28,027 bases of DNA. Source: Microbacteriaceae bacterium. GTDB taxonomy: Bacteria; Actinomycetota; Actinomycetes; Actinomycetales; Microbacteriaceae. The DNA lies in contig JAHEGA010000019.1 in the NCBI GenBank assembly GCA_024639925.1, forward strand, positions 1,270 through 29,296. Reading direction: 5' to 3'. This document shows positions 1 to 7,036 of this stretch, in pieces (positions within the stretch are counted from its first letter, which is position 1; every line of letters begins with the position of its first letter). Below the pieces are notes generated by a model. It saw nothing but the letters and a program-made list of their open reading frames with translations, was not told where the DNA came from and did not search any database. Both the position numbers and the translations under genes were made by a program.

Positions 1-314
1 CCCGTGGGTGCCAGCACCCGCCAGGCTTCCTCCAGGCGGGGGGCGAGGAACGACCAGTAATCCTCAAAAGCGTCGTCGTAGCTCATCAACTTCTCGAGGG
101 TGACGTCGTAGCGGCGACCGCCAAACCCACCACGCTCGCCGCTGGAGGTTTGAGACGCTCGCGTGGTCTTCCGCGTCTGTGTTCGCCCGGTGTTGAAGGG
201 AGGATCCATGTAACACAGGGTGAAGGACTCATCGGGAAGACTGCGCAAAAGAGGAAGGTTGTCACCCGCGAAAATGCGGTTACCCCCACCGGGTGACCAC
301 GGCTGCTCGTCCAC
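1..314 (-). CDS. Site-specific DNA methyltransferase, beta class (N-terminal part, runs off window)
   Basis: The first ~104 residues of a DNA N4-cytosine/N6-adenine methyltransferase are visible; the 3' part lies beyond base 1. Near the N-terminus is a GDN...LPDESF segment, followed by the catalytic DPPFNTG motif (a DPPY-type motif IV). This motif IV-first order is typical of beta-class enzymes such as CcrM. Then comes a Gly/Arg-rich stretch and a conserved-looking YDDAFEDYWSFLAPRLEEAW helix. An in-frame TAG lies just upstream, so the start must be GTG 320 or GTG 314. I prefer 314 because a TAGCCT hexamer sits exactly 6 nt before it, as at other leaderless starts here. It diverges from the trmH-family gene. 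No restriction gene is visible on this side, so it may be an orphan methylase, but the other flank is unseen. The target sequence cannot be read from this fragment. Confidence 0.85.
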   Translation of the reverse strand, partial: MDEQPWSPGGGNRIFAGDNLPLLRSLPDESFTLCYMDPPFNTGRTQTRKTTRASQTSSGERGGFGGRRYDVTLEKLMSYDDAFEDYWSFLAPRLEEAWRVLAPT

Positions 315-320
315 TCCCAC

Positions 321-326
321 AGGCTA
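321..326 (-). promoter_or_regulatory. -10 element of DNA methyltransferase gene
   Basis: TAGCCT read on the minus strand, 6 nt before GTG 314. It fits the TANNNT actinobacterial -10 consensus and would place the transcription start on the start codon (leaderless mRNA). No convincing -35 is visible. Confidence 0.55.
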
Positions 327-337
327 CCCGTTGGTGC

Positions 338-343
338 CTAGGC
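338..343 (+). promoter_or_regulatory. -10 element of TrmH-family gene
   Basis: TAGGCT, 7 nt before GTG 351, predicting a leaderless transcript. It lies only 11 bp from the oppositely oriented -10 of the methyltransferase gene, so the two promoters overlap. Confidence 0.6.
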
Positions 344-350
344 TGGTCGG

Positions 351-977
351 GTGACCGACTTAGAGCAGCACCCCGAAAAGTCCACGCATGGTGTGGGCCC
401 GTGGTCAGGCCCGTGGCCTGAGGGCGATCATTTTGATCCCGAGCTCCTCACTCACGGAGACACACGCAACGTGATTGATTCCTACCGCTACTGGAGCATG
501 GACGCTATCGTCGCCGACCTCGATACCCGTCGCCATGGGTTTCACGTAGCGATTGAAAACTGGCAACACGACCTGAACATCGGGTCGATTGTCAGAAGTG
601 CGAACGCTTTTCTCGCAGACACCGTCCATATCGTGGGGCGTCGACGGTGGAACAAGCGCGGCGCGATGGTCACCGATCGCTACCAACACGTTCTTCACCA
701 TCCCACGATTGATGACCTGCTGGAGTATGCCACTGAGCATTCTCTCCCCCTGGTCGCTGTCGATAACGTCGAACGTTCGGTGCCGGTCGAGAAAACAACC
801 CTTCCGGAGAGGTGCATTCTTCTTTTTGGCCAGGAAGGCCCGGGGCTCTCGCCCGAGGCGCTGGCTGCAGCTGACCAGGTCGTCGAAATCACGCAGTTTG
901 GTTCTACGCGGTCCCTCAACGCGAGTGCGGCCGCAGCCATTGTGATGCACCAGTGGGTCGTGCAGAGACAGCGCTGA
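351..977 (+). CDS. TrmH/SpoU-family RNA 2'-O-methyltransferase
   Basis: This 208-residue SPOUT-fold enzyme should transfer a methyl group from SAM to a ribose 2'-OH in tRNA or rRNA. The three SpoU motifs are present: motif 1 NIGSIVRSANAF (about 77-88, with catalytic-type Arg82), motif 2 ILLFGQEGPGLS (156-167) and motif 3 STRSLNASAAAAI (185-197, Asn190). These form the trefoil-knot SAM site. The first ~60 residues are a lineage-type extension without a recognised domain. The start is GTG 351, supported by a -10 hexamer 7 nt upstream and the absence of a Shine-Dalgarno sequence. The target nucleotide cannot be inferred. purA follows after 59 bp and has its own promoter-like element. Confidence 0.9.
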   Translation: MTDLEQHPEKSTHGVGPWSGPWPEGDHFDPELLTHGDTRNVIDSYRYWSMDAIVADLDTRRHGFHVAIENWQHDLNIGSIVRSANAFLADTVHIVGRRRWNKRGAMVTDRYQHVLHHPTIDDLLEYATEHSLPLVAVDNVERSVPVEKTTLPERCILLFGQEGPGLSPEALAAADQVVEITQFGSTRSLNASAAAAIVMHQWVVQRQR

Positions 978-997
978 CTCGAAAAGCCAAGTATCAG

Positions 998-1003
998 TAG
1001 ACT
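998..1003 (+). promoter_or_regulatory. -10 element of purA, inside an inverted repeat
   Basis: TAGACT, with a predicted start near 1010 and a leader of about 27 nt. Inverted repeat CCAAGT (987-992)/ACTTGG (1001-1006), with an 8-nt loop, spans this hexamer. The repeat could be an operator or a weak upstream stem. Unlike many neighbours, purA has a leader with a Shine-Dalgarno sequence (GAAGGA, about 1026-1031). Confidence 0.45.
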
Positions 1004-1036
1004 TGGTCGGTAAGGACGGCTAAACGAAGGATTCTG

Positions 1037-2323
1037 ATGCCCGCCGTTGTAATTGTTGGAGCCCAGTGGGGTGATGAAGGCAAAGGCAAAGCCACCGACC
1101 TCATCTCAGACCGGATCGACTACGTCGTGAAGTTCAACGGTGGAAACAATGCCGGCCACACGGTGGTCATCGGCGATGAAAAATACGCGCTTCACCTTTT
1201 GCCCTCGGGAATTTTGACCGCGGGTGTGACCCCGGTGATCTCTAACGGTGTGGTGATCGACCCCGAAGTTCTCATGGAGGAGCTCGATGGGCTCACCGCT
1301 CGAGGGATTGACGTGTCCAAGCTTGTCGTGAGTTCCCACGCCCACATCATCACCGGGTATCACCGCACGCTGGATCGGGTCACCGAACGCTTTTTGGGTA
1401 AACGGCAGATCGGGACGACCGGCCGAGGAATTGGCCCCACATATGCGGACAAAATCAACCGAGTGGGAATCCGGGTTCAAGACCTTTTTGACGAAGGAAT
1501 TCTTCGGCAAAAAGTTGAAGGTGCCCTCGACGCGAAAAACCACCTGCTCGTGAAGATCTATAACCGCCGGGCTATCGGCGTGGACGAAATCGTGGATGAG
1601 CTACTGTCCTACGCTGATCGTCTGCGCCCCATGGTCCAGGACACCGGCCTCCTACTTCACCGTGCACTCGAAGAGGGCAAAACGGTGCTGTGCGAGGGCG
1701 GTCAGGCCACCATGCTCGATGTCGACCACGGAACATACCCCTTTGTGACGTCCTCGAATGCGACATCTGGCGGAGCAAGCACGGGAACCGGTATTGCTCC
1801 CTGGCGTCTCGACAAGATCATCGGGATTGTGAAGGCCTACACAACACGGGTGGGAGCGGGGCCCTTCCCCACAGAGCTGGAAGACGAGTTTGGCGAATTT
1901 TTGCGCAACAACGGTCACGAGTTCGGAACGACCACTGGTCGGCCTCGACGAACCGGCTGGTATGACGCGCCGATAGCCCGGTACTCGGCCCGCATTAACG
2001 GTGTCACCGACTTCGTGTTGACCAAGCTCGATGTGTTGACGGGGCTCGAGAAAATACCTGTGTGTGTCGCGTACGACGTGGACGGGCAGCGAGTTGAGGA
2101 CATTCCGTGGTCCCAGTCGGACTTCCACCACGCCACCCCGATCTATGAATACTTCCCCGGTTGGAGCGAAGACATCACCGGTGTGCGCCGTTTTGAGGAC
2201 CTGCCACAGAACGCTCAGGATTACGTTGTGGCCTTGGAGGGGATGAGTGGATCACGGATTTCCGCGATCGGCGTGGGCCCGGGGCGCGATGCCATCGTCA
2301 CGCGGCACGCCCTCCTCGACTAG
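1037..2323 (+). CDS. purA: Adenylosuccinate synthetase
   Basis: PurA condenses IMP with aspartate, using GTP, to give adenylosuccinate, the first step from IMP to AMP. At 428 residues it has the usual family length. The N-terminal GDEGKGK loop (12-18, Asp14 as catalytic base), NGGNNAGHT with His41, IGTTGRGIGPTY (125-136) and TTTGRPRRTGW (about 298-308, GTP/aspartate binding loops) are all present, so the enzyme looks complete. Start ATG 1037 has a GAAGGA ribosome site about 5 nt upstream. It follows the SpoU gene and precedes chorismate mutase by 32 bp on the same strand. The rest of the purine genes in the window begin about 1 kb downstream on the opposite strand. Confidence 0.98.
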   Translation: MPAVVIVGAQWGDEGKGKATDLISDRIDYVVKFNGGNNAGHTVVIGDEKYALHLLPSGILTAGVTPVISNGVVIDPEVLMEELDGLTARGIDVSKLVVSSHAHIITGYHRTLDRVTERFLGKRQIGTTGRGIGPTYADKINRVGIRVQDLFDEGILRQKVEGALDAKNHLLVKIYNRRAIGVDEIVDELLSYADRLRPMVQDTGLLLHRALEEGKTVLCEGGQATMLDVDHGTYPFVTSSNATSGGASTGTGIAPWRLDKIIGIVKAYTTRVGAGPFPTELEDEFGEFLRNNGHEFGTTTGRPRRTGWYDAPIARYSARINGVTDFVLTKLDVLTGLEKIPVCVAYDVDGQRVEDIPWSQSDFHHATPIYEYFPGWSEDITGVRRFEDLPQNAQDYVVALEGMSGSRISAIGVGPGRDAIVTRHALLD

Positions 2324-2343
2324 GCGCCGCGGTCACCCCTCGA

Positions 2344-2349
2344 TAGGGT
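2344..2349 (+). promoter_or_regulatory. -10 element of chorismate mutase gene
   Basis: TAGGGT exactly 6 nt before ATG 2356, with no Shine-Dalgarno sequence between. This predicts a separate leaderless transcript inside the short purA-chorismate mutase gap. Confidence 0.5.
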
Positions 2350-2355
2350 CAAGTC

Positions 2356-2652
2356 ATGACGTCTTCAGTGCCCAGTGAGCTCATCACTCTGCGCAAGAGT
2401 ATTGACAATATCGATGCCGCACTGGTTCACCTGCTTGCCGAGCGGTTTAAGACGACGCAGCAGGTCGGCCGCCTCAAAGCCGAGCTGTCGATGCCGCCGT
2501 CTGATCCCGCACGTGAAGCCTCCCAACTCGAGCGGTTGCGAGAGTTGGCCAAGGGAGCAGACCTGGATCCGGCATTTGCCGAAAAGTTTTTGAGCTTCAT
2601 CCTGGCCGAGGTGATTCAGCACCACGAAGAGTTAGCTGCTGGCGAGGGGTAA
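2356..2652 (+). CDS. Chorismate mutase, AroQ class
   Basis: A 98-residue all-helical chorismate mutase, converting chorismate to prephenate for Phe/Tyr synthesis. Active-site residues align with the E. coli enzyme as I remember it: Arg13, Arg30, Lys41, Asp50, Arg53, Glu54 and Gln88. A single AroQ domain fills the protein, with no fused prephenate dehydratase or regulatory domain, so feedback control would have to come from a partner or be absent. The stop codon lies 21 bp inside the 3' end of the convergent YqaJ gene. The start is ATG 2356, chosen because a -10 hexamer sits 6 nt upstream. Confidence 0.92.
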   Translation: MTSSVPSELITLRKSIDNIDAALVHLLAERFKTTQQVGRLKAELSMPPSDPAREASQLERLRELAKGADLDPAFAEKFLSFILAEVIQHHEELAAGEG

Positions 2653-3258
2653 TTCTCGGTAGAGGTTGTGGGCAACCTCGACGAGCCGCTCGATGAGGGC
2701 TTCGTCTCTTTCGACCACTACGTATTTGGGCCCGGGCCACCCCGGAACCATGGTTCCGTTCTTGTTCTCGCGCAGCATCCATCCGAACACACAGGATTGT
2801 GCGCCGGTGACGTAGAGCTGCCACTGCACTTGACGTTGGTAGTGACCGGGAACAAAGCGCCACTCGCCCCAGTCCTTTCCGGTGGTCTTGACCTCCGCGA
2901 TGAGGCCGTGGTCTGGTGACAGCCCATCGGGTGTGGCCATCTGCCATTTACGTTCGCTGTCATCGCGAGCGATGAGCCAATCATTGGCTTCTAGTTCAAA
3001 ACGTTCGCCGAGCTTCTCCATGAGGGACTGTTCTTGTTCCCGACCAAAACGCATGTAGTCGTTGTCGGGAATGGCCCGCGGGTGCTTCATCTGGTGCGCA
3101 ATTTCGCGAAAACCCGCGGGTGTGACCGCTTTGGACACCGCCGTTGCGGTGACGCCGGAGGCCCGAACTTGCAACCATTTTTGGTAGTCGCTGGAGGGAA
3201 CGAGGAAGCGGGATGTTTCAATCATGTTCGTCACCACCGTATAGCGCGCATCCGACAA
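2632..3258 (-). CDS. YqaJ-type (lambda-exonuclease-like) nuclease
   Basis: A 208-residue PD-(D/E)XK nuclease of the YqaJ viral recombinase family, expected to degrade double-stranded DNA ends. Visible motifs are WLQVRASGVTATAVSKAV (Arg32 region), an acidic helix FGREQEQSL (72-80), the metal-binding core MATPDG...AEVKTTG (Asp111, Glu122, Lys124) and YQRQVQWQLYVTG (140-152, the family's Gln motif). The catalytic set looks intact. The start is TTG 3258, 12 nt after the purL stop with AGGG just upstream; ATG 3225 is an alternative. The position suggests cotranscription with purL. No RecT/Beta-type annealing partner and no phage gene is nearby, so it appears to be a resident chromosomal nuclease of unknown role. 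Confidence 0.85.
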   Translation of the reverse strand: MSDARYTVVTNMIETSRFLVPSSDYQKWLQVRASGVTATAVSKAVTPAGFREIAHQMKHPRAIPDNDYMRFGREQEQSLMEKLGERFELEANDWLIARDDSERKWQMATPDGLSPDHGLIAEVKTTGKDWGEWRFVPGHYQRQVQWQLYVTGAQSCVFGWMLRENKNGTMVPGWPGPKYVVVERDEALIERLVEVAHNLYRELPLASS

Positions 3259-3270
3259 CCAACCCTGCCG

Positions 3271-5574
3271 CTAGGAAGCGGGGTGATACCCGACCACAGG
3301 GCCCAGCGCTGCCGGCAGCGTGGCCCGCGTGAGCGCCGCGAGTTCGTCGATGGAGAAGCGCGCAATATCGGCAATGTCGAGTTCTGCGGAGGGGAGCTCA
3401 GTGACGCCGATTCGAGTGACAGGCACTCCTCGGCCTCGACAGAGACCTTGGAATTTCACATCGTCTTCGCGGGCGACGGAGACGACCATGCGCGCCACAC
3501 TCTCCGAGAACAACACGGTGGTCGCATCGAGCTCGGTGGTGTCCATCAAATCGCCCAACCACACCCGGGCGCCCACACCGCGGCGCATCACACCTTCGGC
3601 GAGAGTCACCAGAAGTCCTCCGGAGGATACGTCGTGGGCACTCGTGACCAGGCCGTCGTGTGCCGCTGCCTCCATGACTCCCGCCAGCGCTTTTTCTGCT
3701 GCTAAGTCCGGTTCGGGTGGCATGCCGCCCAAGTGTCCATGAATAACTTCTGACCACAGCGAGCCGTCGAGTTCGTTTTTGGTGGTGCCGAGCAGGTACA
3801 GGTTTTCACCATCGTCCTGCCAGCCGCTGGGCAACCGACGCTCCACTGTGTCGATCACACCCATTACTCCGACAACAGGGGTGGGGTAAATCGGGGTGGA
3901 ACCGGTCTGGTTGTAGAGGCTGACGTTTCCCCCAGTGACCGGGATACCAAGCTCTTGGCACCCATCGGCAAGGCCGGTGACAGATTCGACGAACTGCCAC
4001 ATCACTTCGGGGTCTTCGGGGCTGCCAAAGTTCAAACAGTCGCTTACGGCAACAGGCCTGGCCCCCGTCGCGGCGACATTTCGGTAGGCCTCGGAGAGAG
4101 CCAGTTGGGCACCACGGTAAGGGTCCAGGTAGCTGTAGCGAGCGTTGGCATCGAGAGCAAGCGCGACTCCGAGGCCCGATTCCTCGTCGACGCGAATCAT
4201 CCCCCCGTCGTCGGGGAAGGCCAGAGCAGTGTTGCCCATCACGTAGCGGTCGTATTGATTGGTAATCCACTCGGTGTTTGCCACGGTGGGCGACGCCAAA
4301 ACTTTCAGAATGTCGGCGCGAATATCGTCGGGTGCGACAGAACGCTTGAGGCTGCCTGCTGAGTCTGCTTGGAGCTTGTCGAGCCAGGTGGGGCGGTGAT
4401 ACGGCCGGTCATAGACCGGCGAATCGATCGCCACAGTGGCCGGGTCCACATCAACAATGGTTTCACCGCGCCAGTGGATGACGAGGCGACCGGTGTCGGT
4501 CACGGTGCCCAGGACACTGGCTTCGACTTCCCATTTCCCGGTGATCTCGAGGAAGCGCTCCAGTTTGTCTTGAGCGACGACGGCCATCATGCGCTCCTGG
4601 CTTTCTGACATCAGGATTTCTTCGGCGGTGAGGGTTTCGTCGCGCAGCAACACTTCGTCGAGGGAAATCTCCATACCGGAGCCGCCATTGGCGGCTAGTT
4701 CGGAGGTGGCACAGCTGATTCCTGCGGCACCGAGGTCTTGAATGCCCTCCACAACGTTTTCGGCAAAAAGTTCGAGACAGCACTCGATGAGGACCTTCTC
4801 GGCAAAGGGGTCGCCGACCTGAACGGCGGGCCGCTTGGTGGGACCGCCCTCATCAAAGGTTTCGCTGGCGAGGATGGAGGCGCCACCAATTCCATCCCCT
4901 CCGGTGCGGGCACCAAAGAGCACGACCGCATTGCCCGCGCCCTTCGCGCTTGCGAGGTGGAGGTCTTCGTGGCGAAGCACCCCCACGGCCAGGGCGTTGA
5001 CCAGCGGGTTTTGTTGATAAATCGGGTCGAACCAGGTCTCACCGCCAATGTTGGGCAGGCCCAGGCAGTTTCCGTAAAAACTGATTCCGCTGACCACACC
5101 CGGAGCGACGCGAGCGGTGTCCGGGTGGTGGAGGTCACCAAAGCGAAGTGCGTCCATCACCGCAACGGGCCTAGCGCCCATGGAGATGATGTCGCGGACG
5201 ATACCTCCCACACCGGTGGCGGCACCCTGGAAGGGTTCAATGAAACTCGGGTGGTTGTGGCTTTCCACTTTGAAGGTGACGGCCCAGCCTTCACCGACGT
5301 CCACGACGCCAGCGTTTTCTCCCATGCCGACGAGGAGGTCCCGAGTCATCTCGGGGGTCACCTTCTGGCCAAATTGGCGGAGGTGTTTCTTCGAGGATTT
5401 GTACGAGCAGTGTTCACTCCACATCACCGAATACATCGCTAGTTCACCCGAGGTGGGCCGGCGACCGAGAATGCCTTTGATGAGGTCGTATTCGCTCTCG
5501 GTGAGTCCCAGTGCGGCGAAGGGTTGCTCTTTTTCCGGCGTTGCTTCCGCTTCGCTTACGCTATCGACGCTCAT
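3271..5574 (-). CDS. purL: Phosphoribosylformylglycinamidine synthase subunit II
   Basis: PurL is the synthetase subunit that converts FGAR to FGAM using ATP and ammonia delivered by PurQ. From ATG 5574 it is 767 residues, the short form that needs separate PurS and PurQ, both encoded upstream. Conserved segments include MWSEHCSYKSS with His55, VVEGIQDLGAAGI, ESQERMM and PVTGGNVSLYNQTG. The reading frame stays open for 29 more codons upstream, but ATG 5574 gives the family N-terminus and forms an ATGA overlap with the stop of the DUF3817 gene, so I use it. The downstream YqaJ gene starts 12 nt after the stop. PurL, PurQ and PurS are expected to form a cytoplasmic complex. Confidence 0.98.
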   Translation of the reverse strand: MSVDSVSEAEATPEKEQPFAALGLTESEYDLIKGILGRRPTSGELAMYSVMWSEHCSYKSSKKHLRQFGQKVTPEMTRDLLVGMGENAGVVDVGEGWAVTFKVESHNHPSFIEPFQGAATGVGGIVRDIISMGARPVAVMDALRFGDLHHPDTARVAPGVVSGISFYGNCLGLPNIGGETWFDPIYQQNPLVNALAVGVLRHEDLHLASAKGAGNAVVLFGARTGGDGIGGASILASETFDEGGPTKRPAVQVGDPFAEKVLIECCLELFAENVVEGIQDLGAAGISCATSELAANGGSGMEISLDEVLLRDETLTAEEILMSESQERMMAVVAQDKLERFLEITGKWEVEASVLGTVTDTGRLVIHWRGETIVDVDPATVAIDSPVYDRPYHRPTWLDKLQADSAGSLKRSVAPDDIRADILKVLASPTVANTEWITNQYDRYVMGNTALAFPDDGGMIRVDEESGLGVALALDANARYSYLDPYRGAQLALSEAYRNVAATGARPVAVSDCLNFGSPEDPEVMWQFVESVTGLADGCQELGIPVTGGNVSLYNQTGSTPIYPTPVVGVMGVIDTVERRLPSGWQDDGENLYLLGTTKNELDGSLWSEVIHGHLGGMPPEPDLAAEKALAGVMEAAAHDGLVTSAHDVSSGGLLVTLAEGVMRRGVGARVWLGDLMDTTELDATTVLFSESVARMVVSVAREDDVKFQGLCRGRGVPVTRIGVTELPSAELDIADIARFSIDELAALTRATLPAALGPVVGYHPAS

Positions 5575-6044
5575 TGCGCACCCCACTCTGTGGGAGGCCC
5601 CACGCTCAGAAGCAGTGTGATCATCGCCCCCATTCCCACGACAATCAGTACAAAGAACCACGCAGGGTGACCGACCCAGAAACGAACCAAGCGGTCTAAG
5701 AAACCGGCAGGTGCGGGGTCTGTGGTGTGTTGGGTGCGCCAGGCTCCCACCAACTTGTTTTTCCTCACGAGCCAGCGATCAAAAGGAAGTGTGGCAAAGG
5801 GGATTATGGCCATGACCACGGCCAGAACCGTAGGACCAAAGCCCCACCGAAGATTGATTCCCACCACGAGCGCGGTCAGGGCATAGGCCAAGAAGACGAT
5901 GCCGTGTGAGAGACCGGCCACAAAAAAGAGCTCGCCTTCGTAACCAAATCCGTAGCGGGCGATCATGGCGGTGATCAGTCCGCCCCAGGTCACCATTTCT
6001 GCCGTGGCGAGAACGCCGTAAAGCGATGCGGGAGTCTTGGTCAC
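5571..6044 (-). CDS. DUF3817 integral membrane protein
   Basis: A 157-residue membrane protein with about four hydrophobic helices (roughly 10-30, 42-62, 68-88 and 127-148). The first ~95 residues match the DUF3817 pattern (YGVLATAEMVTWGG near the N-terminus, and a GLSHGIVFLAY helix). A loop and a fourth helix extend the C-terminus. Function is unknown. It is locked between purQ and purL by 4-bp overlaps on both sides (GTGA with purQ, ATGA with purL), so translation of all three is probably coupled. The start is GTG 6044. Whether it anchors FGAM synthase at the membrane or simply hitch-hikes in the operon cannot be decided from sequence. Confidence 0.85.
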   Translation of the reverse strand: MTKTPASLYGVLATAEMVTWGGLITAMIARYGFGYEGELFFVAGLSHGIVFLAYALTALVVGINLRWGFGPTVLAVVMAIIPFATLPFDRWLVRKNKLVGAWRTQHTTDPAPAGFLDRLVRFWVGHPAWFFVLIVVGMGAMITLLLSVGPPTEWGAQ

Positions 6045-6736
6045 TGGTGGACCACCGACCCCACCACAGACTCAAACATGGTGAGTCCCTCGGTGCCGGA
6101 TTTCATGGCGATCGCGGTGTCGGGTCCAAATCCTGATTCCACCGCGTGCTCGGGGTGGGGCATCAGTCCCACAACATTGCCGGCTTCGTTCCGAAGACCC
6201 GCGATGTCGTGCAGTGAACCGTTCGGGTTGACCTCGCTGTAGCGGAAGGTCACCAAGTTCTCGCCTTCGATCCGGCGCAGGGTTTCATCATCAGCGATGA
6301 AACCGCCCTCCCCGTTCTTCAAGGGGATAGTGATTTCCTGTCCCTCCCGGTAGCCGCTCGTCCAGGGAGTCGAAGTGTTGTCAACGCGCAGCACTTGATC
6401 GCGACAGATGAAATCGCCGTGATCGTTCCGGATGAGACCGCCGGGGAGAAGCCCGCTCTCGACCAGCATTTGAAAACCGTTGCAGATGCCTAACACGGGC
6501 ATGCCCTTGTTCGCGGCATCCACCACCTCGGACATGATCGGCGAGTGCGCAGCAATCGCTCCACACCGCAAGTAATCGCCGTAGCTGAAGCCACCGGGCA
6601 GAACGAGGGCGTCAACGCCTTTGAGGTCGTGGTCTCCGTGCCACAGAGCGACGGCGGTTCCGCCAGCAAGCTTTATCGCGCGGAGCGCGTCTCGGTCGTC
6701 GAGCGAACCGGGAAAAGTGACGACCCCGACCTTCAT
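6041..6736 (-). CDS. purQ: Phosphoribosylformylglycinamidine synthase subunit I (glutaminase)
   Basis: PurQ hydrolyses glutamine and passes ammonia to PurL. This 231-residue class I glutamine amidotransferase has its nucleophile Cys85 in VLGICNGFQML and the partner residues His194 and Glu196 in GLMPHPEHAVE, so the triad is complete. Start ATG 6736 overlaps the purS stop by 4 bp (ATGA), and the stop overlaps the DUF3817 start by 4 bp. The tight overlaps suggest matched synthesis of PurS, PurQ and PurL. Confidence 0.98.
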   Translation of the reverse strand: MKVGVVTFPGSLDDRDALRAIKLAGGTAVALWHGDHDLKGVDALVLPGGFSYGDYLRCGAIAAHSPIMSEVVDAANKGMPVLGICNGFQMLVESGLLPGGLIRNDHGDFICRDQVLRVDNTSTPWTSGYREGQEITIPLKNGEGGFIADDETLRRIEGENLVTFRYSEVNPNGSLHDIAGLRNEAGNVVGLMPHPEHAVESGFGPDTAIAMKSGTEGLTMFESVVGSVVHQ

Positions 6737-6990
6737 GCCGGGGAGTCCTCCGACCTGATGGAAACGACGTCTTCAATCACGCCGTTGGAGAGTAAGTCGT
6801 CGGCAAGTGTGCGGGCAGTGGCGAGATGTGCTTCGGTCACCTCACCATCGACGTGCAGCTCAAACCTTTTGCCGATACGAACTTCCTGAAAGCCGTGAAT
6901 GTCTTGACGGTGAAGTGCACCGAGAACGGCCTTGCCCGCGGGGTCCAGGAGTTCCTTCTTGGGCATCACCTCAATGATGATGGTGGCCAT
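6733..6990 (-). CDS. purS: Phosphoribosylformylglycinamidine synthase subunit PurS
   Basis: An 85-residue PurS, the small structural subunit that bridges PurQ and short-form PurL. It shows the usual IIIEVMPKKELLDPAGKAVLGAL start and the RIGKRFEL core. Start ATG 6990 has GGAG about 9 nt upstream, and a TAGAAT hexamer 41 nt upstream could start a transcript here. The stop overlaps purQ by 4 bp. PurS is needed because PurL lacks the corresponding N-terminal domain found in the single-chain enzyme. Confidence 0.95.
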   Translation of the reverse strand: MATIIIEVMPKKELLDPAGKAVLGALHRQDIHGFQEVRIGKRFELHVDGEVTEAHLATARTLADDLLSNGVIEDVVSIRSEDSPA

Positions 6991-7030
6991 GGGTCACACT
7001 CCAGAGGCGTAGAAGGCGGGATAGACCCCC

Positions 7031-7036
7031 ATTCTA
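7031..7036 (-). promoter_or_regulatory. Candidate internal -10 element before purS
   Basis: TAGAAT on the minus strand. Its first three bases are also the stop codon of the SGNH hydrolase gene. The predicted start near 7024 would give purS a leader of about 34 nt. This could be an internal promoter splitting purD-purC-SGNH from purS-purQ-DUF3817-purL-YqaJ. No clear -35 is seen. Confidence 0.35.

Noticed and set aside
405..950. 181-codon minus-strand open frame
   Set aside because: Fully antisense to the SpoU methyltransferase with clear motifs.
4738..5442. 234-codon plus-strand open frame
   Set aside because: Antisense shadow of purL, no domain and no credible start.
5575..5661. 29-codon N-terminal extension of PurL
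   Set aside because: ATG 5574 forms the ATGA overlap with the upstream gene and matches the family N-terminus; the extension is part of the DUF3817 gene in another frame.
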